Assembly (NCBI RefSeq): GCF_905163445.1
Contig: NC_053189.1
Span: 15,394,001-15,458,000, forward strand
Direction of reading: 5' to 3'
Length of the DNA: 64,000 bases
From: Pararge aegeria
Lineage: Eukaryota; Arthropoda; Insecta; Lepidoptera; Nymphalidae
The notes below the pieces were generated by a model. The model had not been told where the DNA came from. It saw only the letters and a list, made by a program, of their open reading frames with translations, and made no database searches. The position numbers and the translations under genes are program-made. This document shows positions 44,545 through 55,195 of the stretch, piece after piece; positions within the stretch are counted from its first letter, which is position 1; the number at the start of each line of letters is the position of its first letter.

Positions 44545-44840
44545 ATAACAAACAAGCTTTTTTCGTCAAATAGTTTTGAATAAAACATGGAAAATCATTT
44601 GAATGTAGTAATATAAAAGAAAATATTACACGAAATACTAAAAATGTTCAAAGATTGATACAAAAAAATGAAAGAAAATTAAGAATCTAAAAACAAGGGG
44701 GAAGGGTATGTACTGCCGGTGTATTAAAAAGAGCGAAACACTGGCAATAGTTATCGGGTTCAATTATTTTTTCGAACAATCCAGAAACCCATTGTATGGT
44801 CACCCATATTGGTCCAGGCATTAAGGGGGAGTAAGATATC
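44545..44840 (+). pseudogene. decayed Cys-box exon between B and C
   Basis: An acceptor tttttgtttcag ends at 44544 and the start DNKQ resembles exon B's NEQ, but a stop follows after nine codons. Further on, 44652-44690 reads RLIQKNERKLRI, matching RLITRNKRKLRKI of exon C, and about 44727 reads VLKRAKHWQ, matching VLKEAKRLR. All are broken by stops and shifts. The NPC-Cys box and the VCLQF half are not recognisable. This is a dead third copy of the tandem pair. Confidence 0.65.
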
Positions 44841-44963
44841 AAAACACGGACAGAATAATTATATCTATTAAGATTATTTCACAGGCTTTAATATTTTAGA
44901 TAATAAACATAACATGTGGCCGTTGTTGTAAAAATATCTGCATTAATAATATTTTTGTTTTAG

Positions 44964-45484
44964 ATGGCGATCATTTTCTGTCATTAGGCAACATGAATTT
45001 TTATTCAAATAGTTCTGCTCAAATTGAAACAAATTTATTTTACAATGGAAAAACATCTGATGAAAGTAATAAAAGAGAAAAATTTATTAAGAGATTGATA
45101 ACGAGGAATAAAAGAAAACTAAGGAAAATAACTACTGCTACTGTATTAAAAGAAGCGAAGCGTTTGCGAAATAACCCTTGCAAGGAGGGAAAGTGCCAAA
45201 GAAAATGCTTTGAAATATCCGAAGATAACCGAATCTCTATTTTTAATTACTTTTGGAGCTTAGACAAGCAAGGTCAAAAGGACTGGATTAATAAAAGTTG
45301 CGATTGTGTTCCAATAAACCGCAGAAAAACAAAACAAGCTGAAAACAGCAGAAGAAGTTGCACCTACGAGTATTTCATAAATTATAATAAAGGAAGTAGA
45401 CAAGTGTGTCTCCAATTTTTACTTAACACCTTGGATGTTACACAGAAATATGTTCGGTATAACATAAAAAAAAGGCATTATTAA
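44964..45484 (+). CDS. mod(mdg4): Cys-box terminal exon C (non-FLYWCH)
   Basis: The acceptor aatatttttgttttag ends at 44963. 173 residues follow in the shared phase. A short Asn/Ser lead is followed by RLITRNKRKLRKI, NPCKEGKCQRKC (C-x4-C-x3-C), SEDNRISIFNYFWSL, KDWINKSCDCVPINRR, CTYEYF and SRQVCLQFLLNTLDVTQKYV, ending RYNIKKRHY. It is the tandem duplicate of exon B, 2.1 kb upstream, with a shorter lead and C-terminus. The conserved core without frameshifts suggests both copies are under selection. AATAAA at 45824-45829. The role is not known. Confidence 0.74.
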
Positions 45485-46468
45485 GAATGAAGAGGAAAAC
45501 TAAAGCTTCCAAATACTGATCATTGGCTAGGGTTTAAGAGATATAGATTATATGCAATTACTTAATGAATTCGTTTAAAGTTACAAACGTGGGTGATAAT
45601 TATGTAATACTTGAAAATTATTAAGGAACAACACTAATTATATATGTGTAAAAGCAAAAATATTCAAAAAATTAGGACTGCTGTTAATATTTATTCTATT
45701 GTGTAACTACCTAATCGATTTGTTAAGAGATACCCATACAAGTAGACAAGGCTTAAAGGGCTTTTGATCGGAATATCATTCACTTATAGTCATAAAAAAA
45801 TACCATACATGTGTTTAGACAGGAATAAATTAAGGATATCGAATTACATTTAATGATTTCAAATTGCATCTAAACTAATATAACAGGAAAGTTTCATTTA
45901 TTTATTATTATATTTCTGCCTCTACAGTTTGCTGTAAGATACATAGTTTACGAGATAATGAAGAATTAAAAAACGTTTTAAATTTTTCCTTATAAAATCT
46001 GCTGCGGACTCAGCGAAGTGCCAAAAGGGAGTTTATGTCTATGAGTAAGGTATCTGCACGGCTCATAATATTATGCTATTCATTATGTTAACGCGAGAGC
46101 AAGAAAAATTTAAAATGAAGAGGAATAGCAAGAATAGAGACCTTTGACGATGAACAACAAGTTCCTGGATCCACTTCCCACGTCAATTCATATGAGTTGT
46201 TTGGTGTTTTGGTTTTCTGTCAGGAAACTCTAAGTAACAGTGCGGAGTTAGAAAAATGGCGCTGCCTAAACTCCGTGCATTAAAACGGTCCCGGTTCTAA
46301 TCATAAGTATATTATAATTTTTTTAAAGCCAGCTAACTTTTTGGGTCAGCGTGTAAAGTATCCCCTGCTATGCAAAAAGAGACCGGTAACCTATAGCACT
46401 TTAGTACTTGAGGATGATAAATACAAGCATAGTATGTTTTGTAGATAATATTTTTTTTTTGTTTTCAG
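45485..46468. other. 3' UTR and spacer
   Basis: AATAAA at 45824-45829. The rest is AT-rich. A retroelement-like piece is at about 46300-46340. No exon seen. Confidence 0.4.
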
Positions 46469-46665
46469 GTTACGAACTAATTCCTTTGGAACATAACCGA
46501 TATTTACTACGGATCGATAATCACACTTTCTCGAGTTATTATCAGAGCACAACCGGCAGAAGTGTATGGTATTGTTCTAAAAGAACGAGGAAAAAATGCA
46601 GAGTGTCATTGAAAATGCACTACGGAGTCATCCTAAATATATCGGGAACCCATACTCATGATTAA
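46469..46665 (+). CDS. mod(mdg4): FLYWCH terminal exon 19 (class II, cluster member 1)
   Basis: The acceptor tttttttttgttttcag ends at 46468. 65 residues follow: GYELIPLEHNRYLLRIDNHTF, VWYCSKRTRKKC (C-x7-C), RVSLKM, then GTHTHD and TAA. This is an intact finger. With 47541 and 49182 it forms a tandem cluster sharing QSTTG-R-SVW, RVS(V/L)KM and the HTHD ending. AATAAA at 46873-46878. Confidence 0.86.
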
Positions 46666-47540
46666 ACTATTCAAAGACGTTCTTCAGTATTTTTTCCATA
46701 TAGCAACCGACAGATTGTCTGTTTACAAAACAGCTACAGTAACAGTTGCATGTTCATCTAAATTTCCTCATGGAGATGACAGACTGTTTAGTAAAAGTTA
46801 CTGAATAGGGGCCAATATGTATTTTTACTGAAAATTTCAAGGCCAGTCTCGTCTTTTGATTCTACAGCTGCCAATAAACCGTAATAAAACGATGATTGCA
46901 CGCTCAAGACTTTTTATTATCTTACTACCCACCGCATTATATTAATATTCAATACGCCTTTAAAGGTTTGCTGTGTGTGACGTGTGTGAAGATAGTGATG
47001 TGTGTGAAGATGTGGTTTTTCGATAGTAATTTTTGTAATAGTTTCTTTATTTGCGGTGTTAACGTCTCAAGCGCTTGGAATAATGCATTATTTAAGTATT
47101 TTTTCTAGAAAAACCTATACTATGTTAGGAGCAGAAAACAATAGTGAAGAGCATGTAAGCACAAGATCATATTATGCATTAAATTAGAGAGTTTAAAATA
47201 CGGAAACCAGAAATAGGAATTTCATATGTATTTATGCCGAAGCCAACCATGAAATACAAAAATGTTAGTACTCATATTATTTATACTTCTTCAGACTTAA
47301 ACTTTAAGTAGATAACTGGGACAGTATGTTTATTGGTAATAATGCATTGAATTGAATGCAAGGAGAAAGTTTAAGAGCGATAGAGTTTTATACCAGGGAA
47401 TTGCTGTAGTAGAGAATATAGATTAAATCCAAGTTTTAAAGAATGTACAATGTATTAAAAAATCTAAAAATATAGAGCTGAAGCGATAAAACTGCCAGTA
47501 AGTATGGATTTTTATTGAAAATGAAGATTGTTTTTTTTAG
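46666..47540. other. 3' UTR and spacer
   Basis: AATAAA at 46873-46878. The rest is AT-rich with a low-complexity 70-residue frame at 46896-47108 that is not called. Nothing else recognised. Confidence 0.4.
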
Positions 47541-47740
47541 ATTACGAATTATGTCCTTTGGGCCATGGCCGATATTTGCTGAGGATCGGTAACTATACAT
47601 TCTCAAGTAACTATCAGAGCACGACAGGGAGTAGAAGTGTTTGGTATTGCTCTAAGAGAAAGAGGAAAAAGTGCAGGGTGTCAGTGAAGATGCAAGATGG
47701 TGCCATAATAAATATATCTGGAATTCATACACATGATTAA
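47541..47740 (+). CDS. mod(mdg4): FLYWCH terminal exon 20 (class II, cluster member 2)
   Basis: The acceptor gattgttttttttag ends at 47540. 66 residues follow: DYELCPLGHGRYLLRIGNYTF, VWYCSKRKRKKC (C-x7-C), RVSVKM, and GIHTHD before TAA. It differs from its neighbours by one extra residue in the loop (TTGSRSVW) and by Cys in place of Ile in the opening LIPL. The zinc ligands are complete. A MITE starts about 140 bases after the stop. Confidence 0.86.
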
Positions 47741-47882
47741 AGGAGTGCTTGAATCTAGTGAAGTCAAAAATTCTAGTAGCCATTTATCAATTAGAATTAA
47801 AATATGTACTTAAAAGCAGATGTTCCAATTATAGAAAAAGGAATGCATTTTCAGTATTTAAAATTAATCCTAAAATATTTTT

Positions 47883-48263
47883 GAAGTGAAACTTCTTCGA
47901 ATTCGTGATTTCAAACTCGATTAAACGAAAAAATAAGTCAATAGAGACACAAACACATAAATGTATAGGAAGGACTCAGCCGGCGAGAGAATGAGATAGA
48001 ACATTAGACGTTCTCGGACTCCATGTGTTTAACGCATGTGCTTGCGCCTGCGTATTAGAAAGGTTTAGCATAAGTTTGTTGATTGTTGATGAATTTTAAT
48101 TTGTACCAATATTTTCATTTCCTTGATAAATAAAAAAGTGTTCGAGAATTTCGTGCACGCCAAAAAAGTTATTTATGTACTTATAAATATACAGTTTACA
48201 TGAAGCGACTGTTAATTTTTTCAATAAGTTTTTTAATCAGGCACTTTTCAGAAGTTTCACTTC
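47883..48263. mobile_element. TIR MITE (GAAGTGAAACTTCT termini)
   Basis: GAAGTGAAACTTCT at 47883-47896 and its exact reverse complement at 48250-48263 bound 381 non-coding bases. The 14-base inverted ends are themselves partly palindromic. The superfamily is uncertain. Confidence 0.65.
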
Positions 48264-48859
48264 TACCGTGTGTGACTTTTTTTTACACACTTTTTTTTTT
48301 AAGTGTAGTTACTTTATCTGTAACATTGTTTTTGATATAACAGTTGACAATGATTCTAACTGTGATAAATTTTGTAAATAAGACGATTATGTACATAATG
48401 CGGCACTTGTACTAAATTAATATGTTTTAAATATATAGTCCCACATAATATAAGGTTGTGTTTTTATTCTTGTCTCCTTACTAAATCTTACTAATTTCGC
48501 GCTAGCTCGCAACCCTCCGTGTTGCTGGCGGTTTTCAGCTCCAGTCCATCCGCATGAACTAAGACAAAGTGATCGACGAGATTATATCATCATCATCTTC
48601 ATAATCATGTCAACCTTACCGCCATGTTTGGTGTCCTTTGCTCGACATAGGTCTTTAAGGCGGTTCTGAGCCACCTGCTTACAGCAGCTCCCCTACATGC
48701 TTGATGTTAGATAAATATCCAGTGAACAGTGGTAAATTTTAAGTTTTGGAGGTGGGCGTAATCACTGTTACGCAGTTTCATACTTTTACAGTGATCATCG
48801 TTTCATTCATTAGCGGTTAAGTTATGTTATTGTTCACAAATAAAATAAATAAATAAAGT
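48264..48859. other. spacer
   Basis: AT-rich, with a retroelement-like piece at about 48580-48760 ('catcatcttcataatcatgtcaacc'). No exon. Confidence 0.35.
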
Positions 48860-49000
48860 TTATGTCTACCTCGGCGGGGGTTGAACCTCGCTATTCCAGC
48901 GTCTTGGCACCCCGACGTCCATCGGTTCTGCAAGCTATGGCCATAGCCATTTCAGCTTCGTGACTCGTTGGGCTTGCATGAAAGCTATGATAATGTGCTC
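48860..49000 (-). mobile_element. RTE-like LINE 3' fragment, reverse orientation
   Basis: 'cttggcaccccgacgtccatcggttctgcaagctatggcc...ccatttcagcttcg' is the reverse complement of the RTE-like tail at 21490-21560. Confidence 0.6.
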
Positions 49001-49181
49001 AAAAGTATCAAAAGTAAGATATTCCTTCGAACTGGTGTTAGGTCCGACTTCTGAACTTGGAACTTGTATATATGGGCCTCAGTTGTAAAAACTTTGATAG
49101 CGTGATGTAGGCTCTTGTAGCGCCATCTAGGTAGGTAATGTGGATACCACCATTAATCTAAATAAAACTTTTCCTTTTAAG

Positions 49182-49378
49182 GTTACAAACTACTTTCTTT
49201 GGGCTCCGGGCGACGTTTACTCCAGATCGGAAGCAATACATTCTCAGGTAACTATTTTAGCACTACTGGGAGGAGCGTGTGGTGTTGCTCTAGAAGAAGA
49301 AGGAAGCAATGCAGGGTGTCAGTGAAAATGCAGGACGGTGTTATACTGAGTATATCTGGAACACATACTCATGATTAA
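49182..49378 (+). CDS. mod(mdg4): FLYWCH terminal exon 21 (class II, cluster member 3)
   Basis: The acceptor aacttttccttttaag ends at 49181, again AAG. 65 residues follow: GYKLLSLGSGRRLLQIGSNTF, VWCCSRRRRKQC (C-x7-C), RVSVKM, then GTHTHD and TAA. WYC has become WCC and the preceding RYLL is RRLL, both unlike its sisters. The Cys2His2 set is intact. The 61-residue frame starting 49140 crosses it out of phase and should be ignored. AATAAA at 49699-49704. Confidence 0.84.
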
Positions 49379-49861
49379 TTAACACTTCTTAAAACGTGTT
49401 TTAAGTAGTGCTTTTCATTAAATGCCCTGCGAAGTCTTGCTCTGTGTATAGACGGTTTTCCATTTATAATTAGGGTTCGGCATGTATTACTATACAAAAG
49501 TGTTTATGTAGTGTGTGTATAGTAATTAACAACTGTATCCTATATGAATATTGCCTTACTAGTTTCGAACTCATTTGGGACTGTCCCCATGTCATCCATT
49601 ACTACAGAACTGTGCTTGCATATGCAATCAGTTACTGCAATGAATCGCTATGCCTCGTTTGCATTACAGAAAGTATGTGCAAATAGAATGCCTTAATCAA
49701 TAAATAGGGCAAATAGCAAACTCGAAAAAAAAAACAAAAATGTTTTATTCATGTAGACCTTATCACAGGCACTTACGAAGCGTTCATAATTTTAATATGT
49801 TAACACTTATGTTAGCGAAGGTGATAACAGCATACGTTAACTTAAAACTAACGCTAGTACA
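49379..49861. other. 3' UTR and spacer
   Basis: AATAAA at 49699-49704. A short inverted repeat, 'cacttcttaaaacgtgttttaagtagtg', follows the stop at 49384-49411. Nothing else. Confidence 0.45.
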
Positions 49862-49962
49862 TTTCTTAAGTATAGTTCAACGGGTACATACCACGATAAT
49901 ATTTTGAATTTGTCGATATTTCGACCCAGTTGCATGGATCGTGGTCACGACGGGACGGGATC
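49862..49962 (-). repeat. dispersed repeat, copy 2 of 2
   Basis: Reverse complement of 2380-2482 ('agttcaacgggtacataccacgataatattttg...gtcgatatttcgacccagttgcatggatcgtggtcacgacggg'). The spacer 49963-50734 beyond it holds no recognised exon. Confidence 0.65.
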
Positions 49963-50734
49963 AGTCCTGGCGCAGTGTTGAGTGCTTTTATGCAATTTGG
50001 ATATCTATAATTTTCTATTGTCTTGTCGGGTCGGTCTTCGGTCTTCGGTCGTGGCTAGTTATCTCCCTATTGACACAGACGTGCTTAGTCTTTCGGTGCG
50101 ATGCCGTGTAGAAACCATGGACGTATGGTTTTCATATAACTTTTATACCCCTAATAGGTTATCCCACTACTAAAGTAAACAGCAAAATTTACCAGTGTAA
50201 CAAAAAAAAGTAGCTTGCACCAGTAAAATTTGCAAGGATTTGATGTTACGGGAAAAGCAAAAAATGCGCGCAAGACGTGAAGAGTGTACGTGCATGTGGA
50301 AATGCGCATGATTGCATACGATCTCCGATATCATCTGCGATGTACTTTAATGACGAGAAGTCCAAAACTTATTCTTATATTCCTAAAAAAAATTTAAAAG
50401 ACGGTCTAGTCCTTAGTAAAATATTATATACTCGTATACATGTATAATAATAGGTGAGCAAAATTTGTAGTAGAATTAACTGTTACTCTAGATAAATGGT
50501 TTAATTTAGCTTAACTTTTTTCTCGTGTATGTTAATGTTGTGAATTAAAGAGCATTTATCATTATATCAATTACTCTTGACTATTGTATCTGTAAATCAA
50601 TTGAATTGAATTTGTACTATTTAATACGTAATACTAAATACAGCAAAAAAATGTCCAATTCTTATGAATTTTTACTAGTCTTGTGAGTGTTTTAATATAT
50701 TGAGTATACTTCGAATACTAATTTATTTATATCA

Positions 50735-51005
50735 TCTTCATATCATCTTCCATTTCCGGCCTACAGGGCACGGGTCTGCTCCGCTGACGATCCATCACGC
50801 TGGCTCAGTGGGGATCGGTGGACTACGCACCGAACAGAACATTATGGAGAACTCTCAGGCATGCAGGTTTCCTCACGATGTTTTCCTTCACCCTTGTGAT
50901 ATTTTGATTCTTTAAAAAACGCACAATACTTAGAAAAGTTAGAGGTGCGATTCGAACTCGGACCCCTGAAAGCGAAGTCGTTGTCCTACCCACTGGGCTA
51001 GTTTA
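50735..51005 (-). mobile_element. tRNA-derived SINE, reverse orientation
   Basis: Reverse-strand box B (GAGTTCGAATCGC near 50960) and box A-like TAGCCCAGTGGGT (near 50997) mark the head. The body has 'actctcaggcatgcaggtttcctcacgatgttttccttcac'. It is the best preserved member of the family at 35600, 39455 and 60480. The 71-residue frame on the + strand is repeat-borne. Confidence 0.75.
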
Positions 51006-51625
51006 TTTACATACTCAGACATAAATTATGATTACCCAATTCGTCTTCCAGGCTGAATATATCACATAAAAAAAAAATTAATGACACAAGTTAATATTTG
51101 CATTAATAAAAATAAAATGTATGTCCGTATAAAAAAAAAAACCTTATCTTTTATGGCTTTTACGAGTGTAAACCTAAAGGGCCCTCGTCTTCGCCCGTGA
51201 AGATGCTGCGCAGGCGTTGCGTGTTTGTTACCTAATGAGGAAACATTGCCAGCCGTGACTTGATCGTGTGGATCCCAAAAGACATGTCTCAGAATAAGAT
51301 CAGCATTCGCCTCAGGACTGCCTCTGTTCTATTGGGCGTCTGATCACATCCTGGCCGCACCTAAGTGTGACGTCACGCAATGTTTGACACGCCATTTTAA
51401 ATAATTTGAATTTTAATTGTTGTTTGAAGAATGTTTCCATTATAGTTTCAATAACATTTTACAAATTTCACTTGGTTGACCCTTGCGATGAGACTTCACT
51501 ACATAATAGTCATAATACACAACAACCTTGCGAAGATTATCAGCGACCATAAATTCAAATTCAAATTTATACACTCGATTTAAGCGCGCTCGATGCTTCA
51601 AAATTTTATTTAATTTTTTTTTCAG
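51006..51625. other. spacer with LINE-like piece
   Basis: A GC-rich retroelement-like piece is at about 51170-51400. The last 80 bases form an AT-rich intron end with the acceptor ttttttttcag at 51625. The minus-strand frames at 51440-51825 are shadows. Confidence 0.35.
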
Positions 51626-51828
51626 GTGTTTTATTTCCAACAAAAAGCGGCAATTTCATGCTCCATTACGATAATCAGACGTTTTGGAGCAACTGGAATA
51701 TCAAATATCCTAAAGAGAAACTGGTGCGTCACTGGTATTGCTCTAAACGCTCCAAAATGAGGTGTAAAGCGTGTGTGAAGACGATACAGGGAACTGTTAT
51801 AGCTGTATGCGGGCGACATAATCACTGA
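51626..51828 (+). CDS. mod(mdg4): FLYWCH terminal exon 22 (class II)
   Basis: The acceptor aatttttttttcag ends at 51625. 67 residues follow: GVLFPTKSGNFMLHYDNQTFW, then HWYCSKRSKMRC (C-x7-C), KACVKT and HNH, directly followed by TGA. The second zinc His is the last residue of the protein. The opening differs from other class II exons (LFPTKSGN in place of LIPLxxGR) and an unusual NWNIKYPKEKLVR insert precedes the finger. There is an extra Cys in KACV. It has no ATG upstream of the domain and its frame is open only from the acceptor. Confidence 0.83.
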
Positions 51829-52744
51829 GAAAGACTACCTCCCATTTTTTATCTTTATTATTCATTAATTTTTTTTTTTTAAAAAAAGAATCAAAAAGAA
51901 CTCGGCATAAATTGTCAATACATTTTTTTAAACTAAATTAACTTTTAAATCCTTGTCTATTCGAATATTAATTTCAGTCGTGTGTTTAAAGAAGTAAAAA
52001 TAAAAACATTTTGTTTGTGGTCAGGTTTAAAGTCCTGAAGTCCTTAGAACAGCATTTTTGTTTATTTTAGTTATAACATATCGGAAAAAGCGGGAACTAA
52101 ATCCATTTATTAAAATAAACACTGAGATTAACTTAATTTACTAAGTGTAAAATGAATGTATTGTTATACGCGTTTTTTAATTTATAATGTTACTAACGGA
52201 TGCCAAATAAAAGATAAATGTTTGAAAATATTTTATTTTTATTTATATAAATGCAAAATCTGCTTTTCATTCATAAAACCAGAGATGTGCTACATATATA
52301 TGCTGATGTGTATGCTATCCTCCATTTTCTTGGATTGCTCTAGCAAAAAGACCATCTTTGCACACATCTGCATCATTAAGTTATTTTTTTTCATATTCCA
52401 CGATAGTCTTACTTAATTTTAAACAATAGTAGTAATCTGAAATGAAAATCTTATAGAGTAATTTGAAAGATCAGTTTTTGTTGCGTTTAAAGATTCAGAA
52501 ATTATTAAATATATTATCTTACAAGTCTGCAAGGTAATATATTGTGGAATTACCAAAGTGCAGCGAATTAAAATATAATGTATTTTTTTCAGTGTACAAC
52601 AAATTATAATGTGATTAAATAAATGAATAAAATGTAAATACGTGTAAACAAGTAAAACCACTTAAAGTTCGGTGAACTTTGCGTTTTGTTTCTCTGATTT
52701 GAAGTAAGAATTCGATTATTTCACAATTATTTCTTTATTTCTAG
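51829..52744. other. 3' UTR and spacer
   Basis: Extremely AT-rich. Low-complexity frames at 52156-52416 (+) and 52419-52661 (-) are not called. No repeat recognised. Confidence 0.4.
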
Positions 52745-52944
52745 TTCAATTTATACCAACCGCACGGGGGAATTATAAATTGTTGTTCAAGGGATTCTCG
52801 TTCTGGTGTGACAAGTACAACTTAGTGCAAGGCAAGCCGTGCAGATGGTATTGTTCCAAGAAGAAAAGCAGAAAATGCCCGGCCATCGTGCAGACTTTGA
52901 ATTCTGGATTACTTTTTCATCATTCAGAACATAATCATGATTAA
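52745..52944 (+). CDS. mod(mdg4): FLYWCH terminal exon 23 (class II)
   Basis: The acceptor ttctttatttctag ends at 52744. 66 residues follow: VQFIPTARGNYKLLFKGFSFWC, CRWYCSKKKSRKC (C-x7-C), PAIVQT, then EHNHD and TAA. All ligands are present. The NYKLLFKG strand anticipates the class III exons downstream (QLLFKGNKF), so it looks intermediate. AATAAA at 52944-52949 overlaps the last base of the stop codon, predicting an almost absent 3' UTR. Confidence 0.85.
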
Positions 52945-53039
52945 ATAAATACCACAGTAAAATATAGTGATCCCACTTCTGATTTCTTGTAATTTCTTAA
53001 CATGACACTAGTGTGTAATTAAATACATCCCGTGTTACC

Positions 53040-53210
53040 ACCCCTCCCACGGGTTTCGGAGACCGGGCAGCAGCGTCCTATGTTGGAATACTACCATCTG
53101 CTGCGATAACACACCGGCTGCCCAGCTTGGGGATTATGGGCATACGCTTCCGTTGGGAGAGGCCTTTAGTCCAGCGGTGTAATGTTATAGGCCATTGAAG
53201 TGTTAAATAC
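53040..53210 (-). repeat. retroelement tail fragment
   Basis: 'gcccagcttggggattatgggcatacgcttccgttgggagaggcctttagtccagcggtgtaatgttataggc' is related to the piece at 7900-8110. Confidence 0.5.
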
Positions 53211-53232
53211 ATTAACAAATCTGACTGATCTT

Positions 53233-53375
53233 CAGTGGCATGCACTTCATATATACACAAAAGCGCTGCCTACCCTAGCATTTTCCTATAACTGGCAACA
53301 GAGCAGGATTTTGGCATTCTATGCCATTTTACTGCTTTATGCTTACCCTGGTCCAAATTCCTGTGCACGCCACTG
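53233..53375. mobile_element. hAT-like MITE
   Basis: Ends CAGTGGCATGCACTT and GTGCACGCCACTG are inverted repeats. It is flanked by an 8-base target duplication ctgatctt / ctgatcat (one mismatch). Same family as 28218-28324 and 61270-61412. Confidence 0.8.
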
Positions 53376-54404
53376 CTGATCATCGAAGTGAGATGGAAAT
53401 CCGATATGAGATTGAAAAACTATTGATATAATAACTATTAATATAATTATTAATGCCCTTCTAGTCTCTCAGTCTCCTCCAATGGAGAACTATATTGTAG
53501 TTAGGATTGTATTTAGATCTATCTTTGTTAATGTTTAAGTGACATATTAAAATTTTAAAATATTTTTCAGTTATTGTCATTTGAAGTTTATCTTACAGTT
53601 ATGACCAAATTGTACTCTCTTGCTATGTATGTATATCTCTGTAACTACTTTTTTTCTTTGGTGTACAATAAAAGTGTATTCATTCATTCATTCTTCCTCT
53701 AGGGCTACGAAGTACCTTAACACCTGCCTACATACCTACCATTAAGCTACTTGTGGTAAAGGTCTTAATAAAGTTAAATTTTCATTGAGCTTTAGTAACT
53801 AAGCTCACAAAAATGTAGCAAAAACACGTTCATTTTCACCATCATATCAACCGATGCTCGCCTACTAAGGCCACTGCTGGACATAGGTATTTTGCAGATA
53901 GTTCCAAATGCCAAAGTCTTTTGCAGCTTTCGTCCAGCGGTTCCCTGCATCTATGTTTCCACTTATTTGAGGGTTTACCAACACTGCGCTTACCGATGCG
54001 GCGTAACCAGCTTAATCAGCTTAGGACTCGCATCTTTCATCGGTTCTCCGAGCAATGTGACATTGTCTCGTAATCCTTACTAGAGTGGGTGTCTTGTTTG
54101 CTACCTACGTTTGGCTCAACTATATAACCGATTTTAATGTAATCAGGCACACATGTCGCTTGCTTCTTAGAGATAGGCTTAGAAAAATATTTTTTCCGGT
54201 AAAGACGACCCGCGGGATTAATAAAAAATAGTTATATTGCTTATATGCAATGCTTGCACGGCTTGACAGCTTAACTTATCTTGGTGATATTTTGCATAAA
54301 AATAGCTTTCATTCTAAAGACGGTCATGGGATACATTTTATATTGGCAAAGTTAAGGTTTCCTGCGGGATTTGTAAAATCCCTAAATTTAATTTTATATT
54401 CCAG
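53376..54404. other. spacer
   Basis: An (ATTC)n run at about 53680-53696. A retroelement-like piece at about 53840-54060 ('atatcaaccgatgctcgcctac...gccactgctggacataggtat'). No exon before the acceptor at 54404. Confidence 0.4.
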
Positions 54405-54592
54405 GAACTTTCGTCATTGGTACGAAACGAAAGGAACAGTTGTTATTCAAAGGCAACAAATTTTACAGAAGAGGTGAGGTGGGCGGTAAAGTGCGATGGT
54501 GCTGCACCAGAAGGTGGTGTAATGCTGTATGTTACACGCTAGATAATGAAATAATCAAAGTCAAAGACACGCATACTCATGTGAGTAGGTAA
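54405..54592 (+). CDS. mod(mdg4): FLYWCH terminal exon 24 (class III)
   Basis: The acceptor taattttatattccag ends at 54404. 62 residues follow, the shortest intact FLYWCH exon: GTFVIGTKRKEQLLFKGNKFY, GKVRWCC-x4-C (CTRRWC), NAVCYTLDNEIIKVKD, HTH and VSR. Class III has only four residues between the Cys ligands and a strand NxVxYTxxNEI that differs from the class I CKARF type. It is the sister of exon 56409. No close AATAAA seen. The frame at 54250-54477 overlaps it in another phase. Confidence 0.84.
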
Positions 54593-54799
54593 TAGAAAAA
54601 AACTTACGTACCCTGATTGTCTGTGATATAAAAATCTTAAATACGATTGATTTTGATTTATCATGATCGGTAGTTTTATTTTATGACGAATCTGTAATAG
54701 GAAATTAAGCTTTAAAATTCGGAGATCGGCTGCAAGGTAATCGTTATACCTTGCACGCCTTGACTACGCCCTTAAGCGACTTTGACTTAAGTTTACCGT

Positions 54800-55060
54800 A
54801 ACTTTAAAGGTTTAGACAGCATAACTGCACTCAGTTATGCTGTTTAAACCTTTCCGCACCTTTCCGAAGCTCCAGAACACCTTCGGAAGCTCATCCAGTA
54901 ATTGAGATTCGAAGAAGCAAGAGATATTATGTATGGTCGGTTCGTGTTAGCCGAAACTGAAGTTGGCAGCCGGTAAAGTAATTTATACAATGCCATAGGA
55001 AATCTAAAACCAGTAGCCGCTTGCGCTCGGCTGTACAAACGCTTGTCACTGACACCAGGT
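54800..55060 (-). repeat. repeat fragment beginning with a palindrome
   Basis: A near-perfect palindrome, 'acagcataactgcactcagttatgctgt' (about 54817-54844), precedes sequence whose minus strand reads GFRFPMALYKLLYRLPTSVSANTNRPYI. It resembles repeat-borne frames and not a host gene. Family not identified. Confidence 0.4.
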
Positions 55061-55127
55061 AAATAACTGTAATAAGTCGATTGCGAGGGGTTATTGTCAT
55101 TTCTCGACGCTCCTCAACTCTAGGTTT

Positions 55128-55195
55128 AAGCGTATCAAAATTGACATAATGATAAAAGGCAGGCCTTTAGTCATTATGACAATTTTGATACGCTT
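55128..55195. repeat. 25-bp hairpin
   Basis: AAGCGTATCAAAATTGACATAATGA (55128-55152) and its reverse complement with one mismatch (55171-55195), with an 18-base loop. Non-coding, likely a small palindromic element. Beyond it, 55196-56408 is AT-rich with nothing recognised. Confidence 0.75.

Noticed and set aside
49140..49325. 61-residue frame starting with ATG
   Set aside because: Out-of-phase shadow. The real class II FLYWCH frame here starts at the acceptor at 49181 and runs to 49378.
54844..55038. Minus-strand 64-residue frame as a gene
   Set aside because: Looks like repeat-borne sequence next to a palindrome; no start, splice or partner context.
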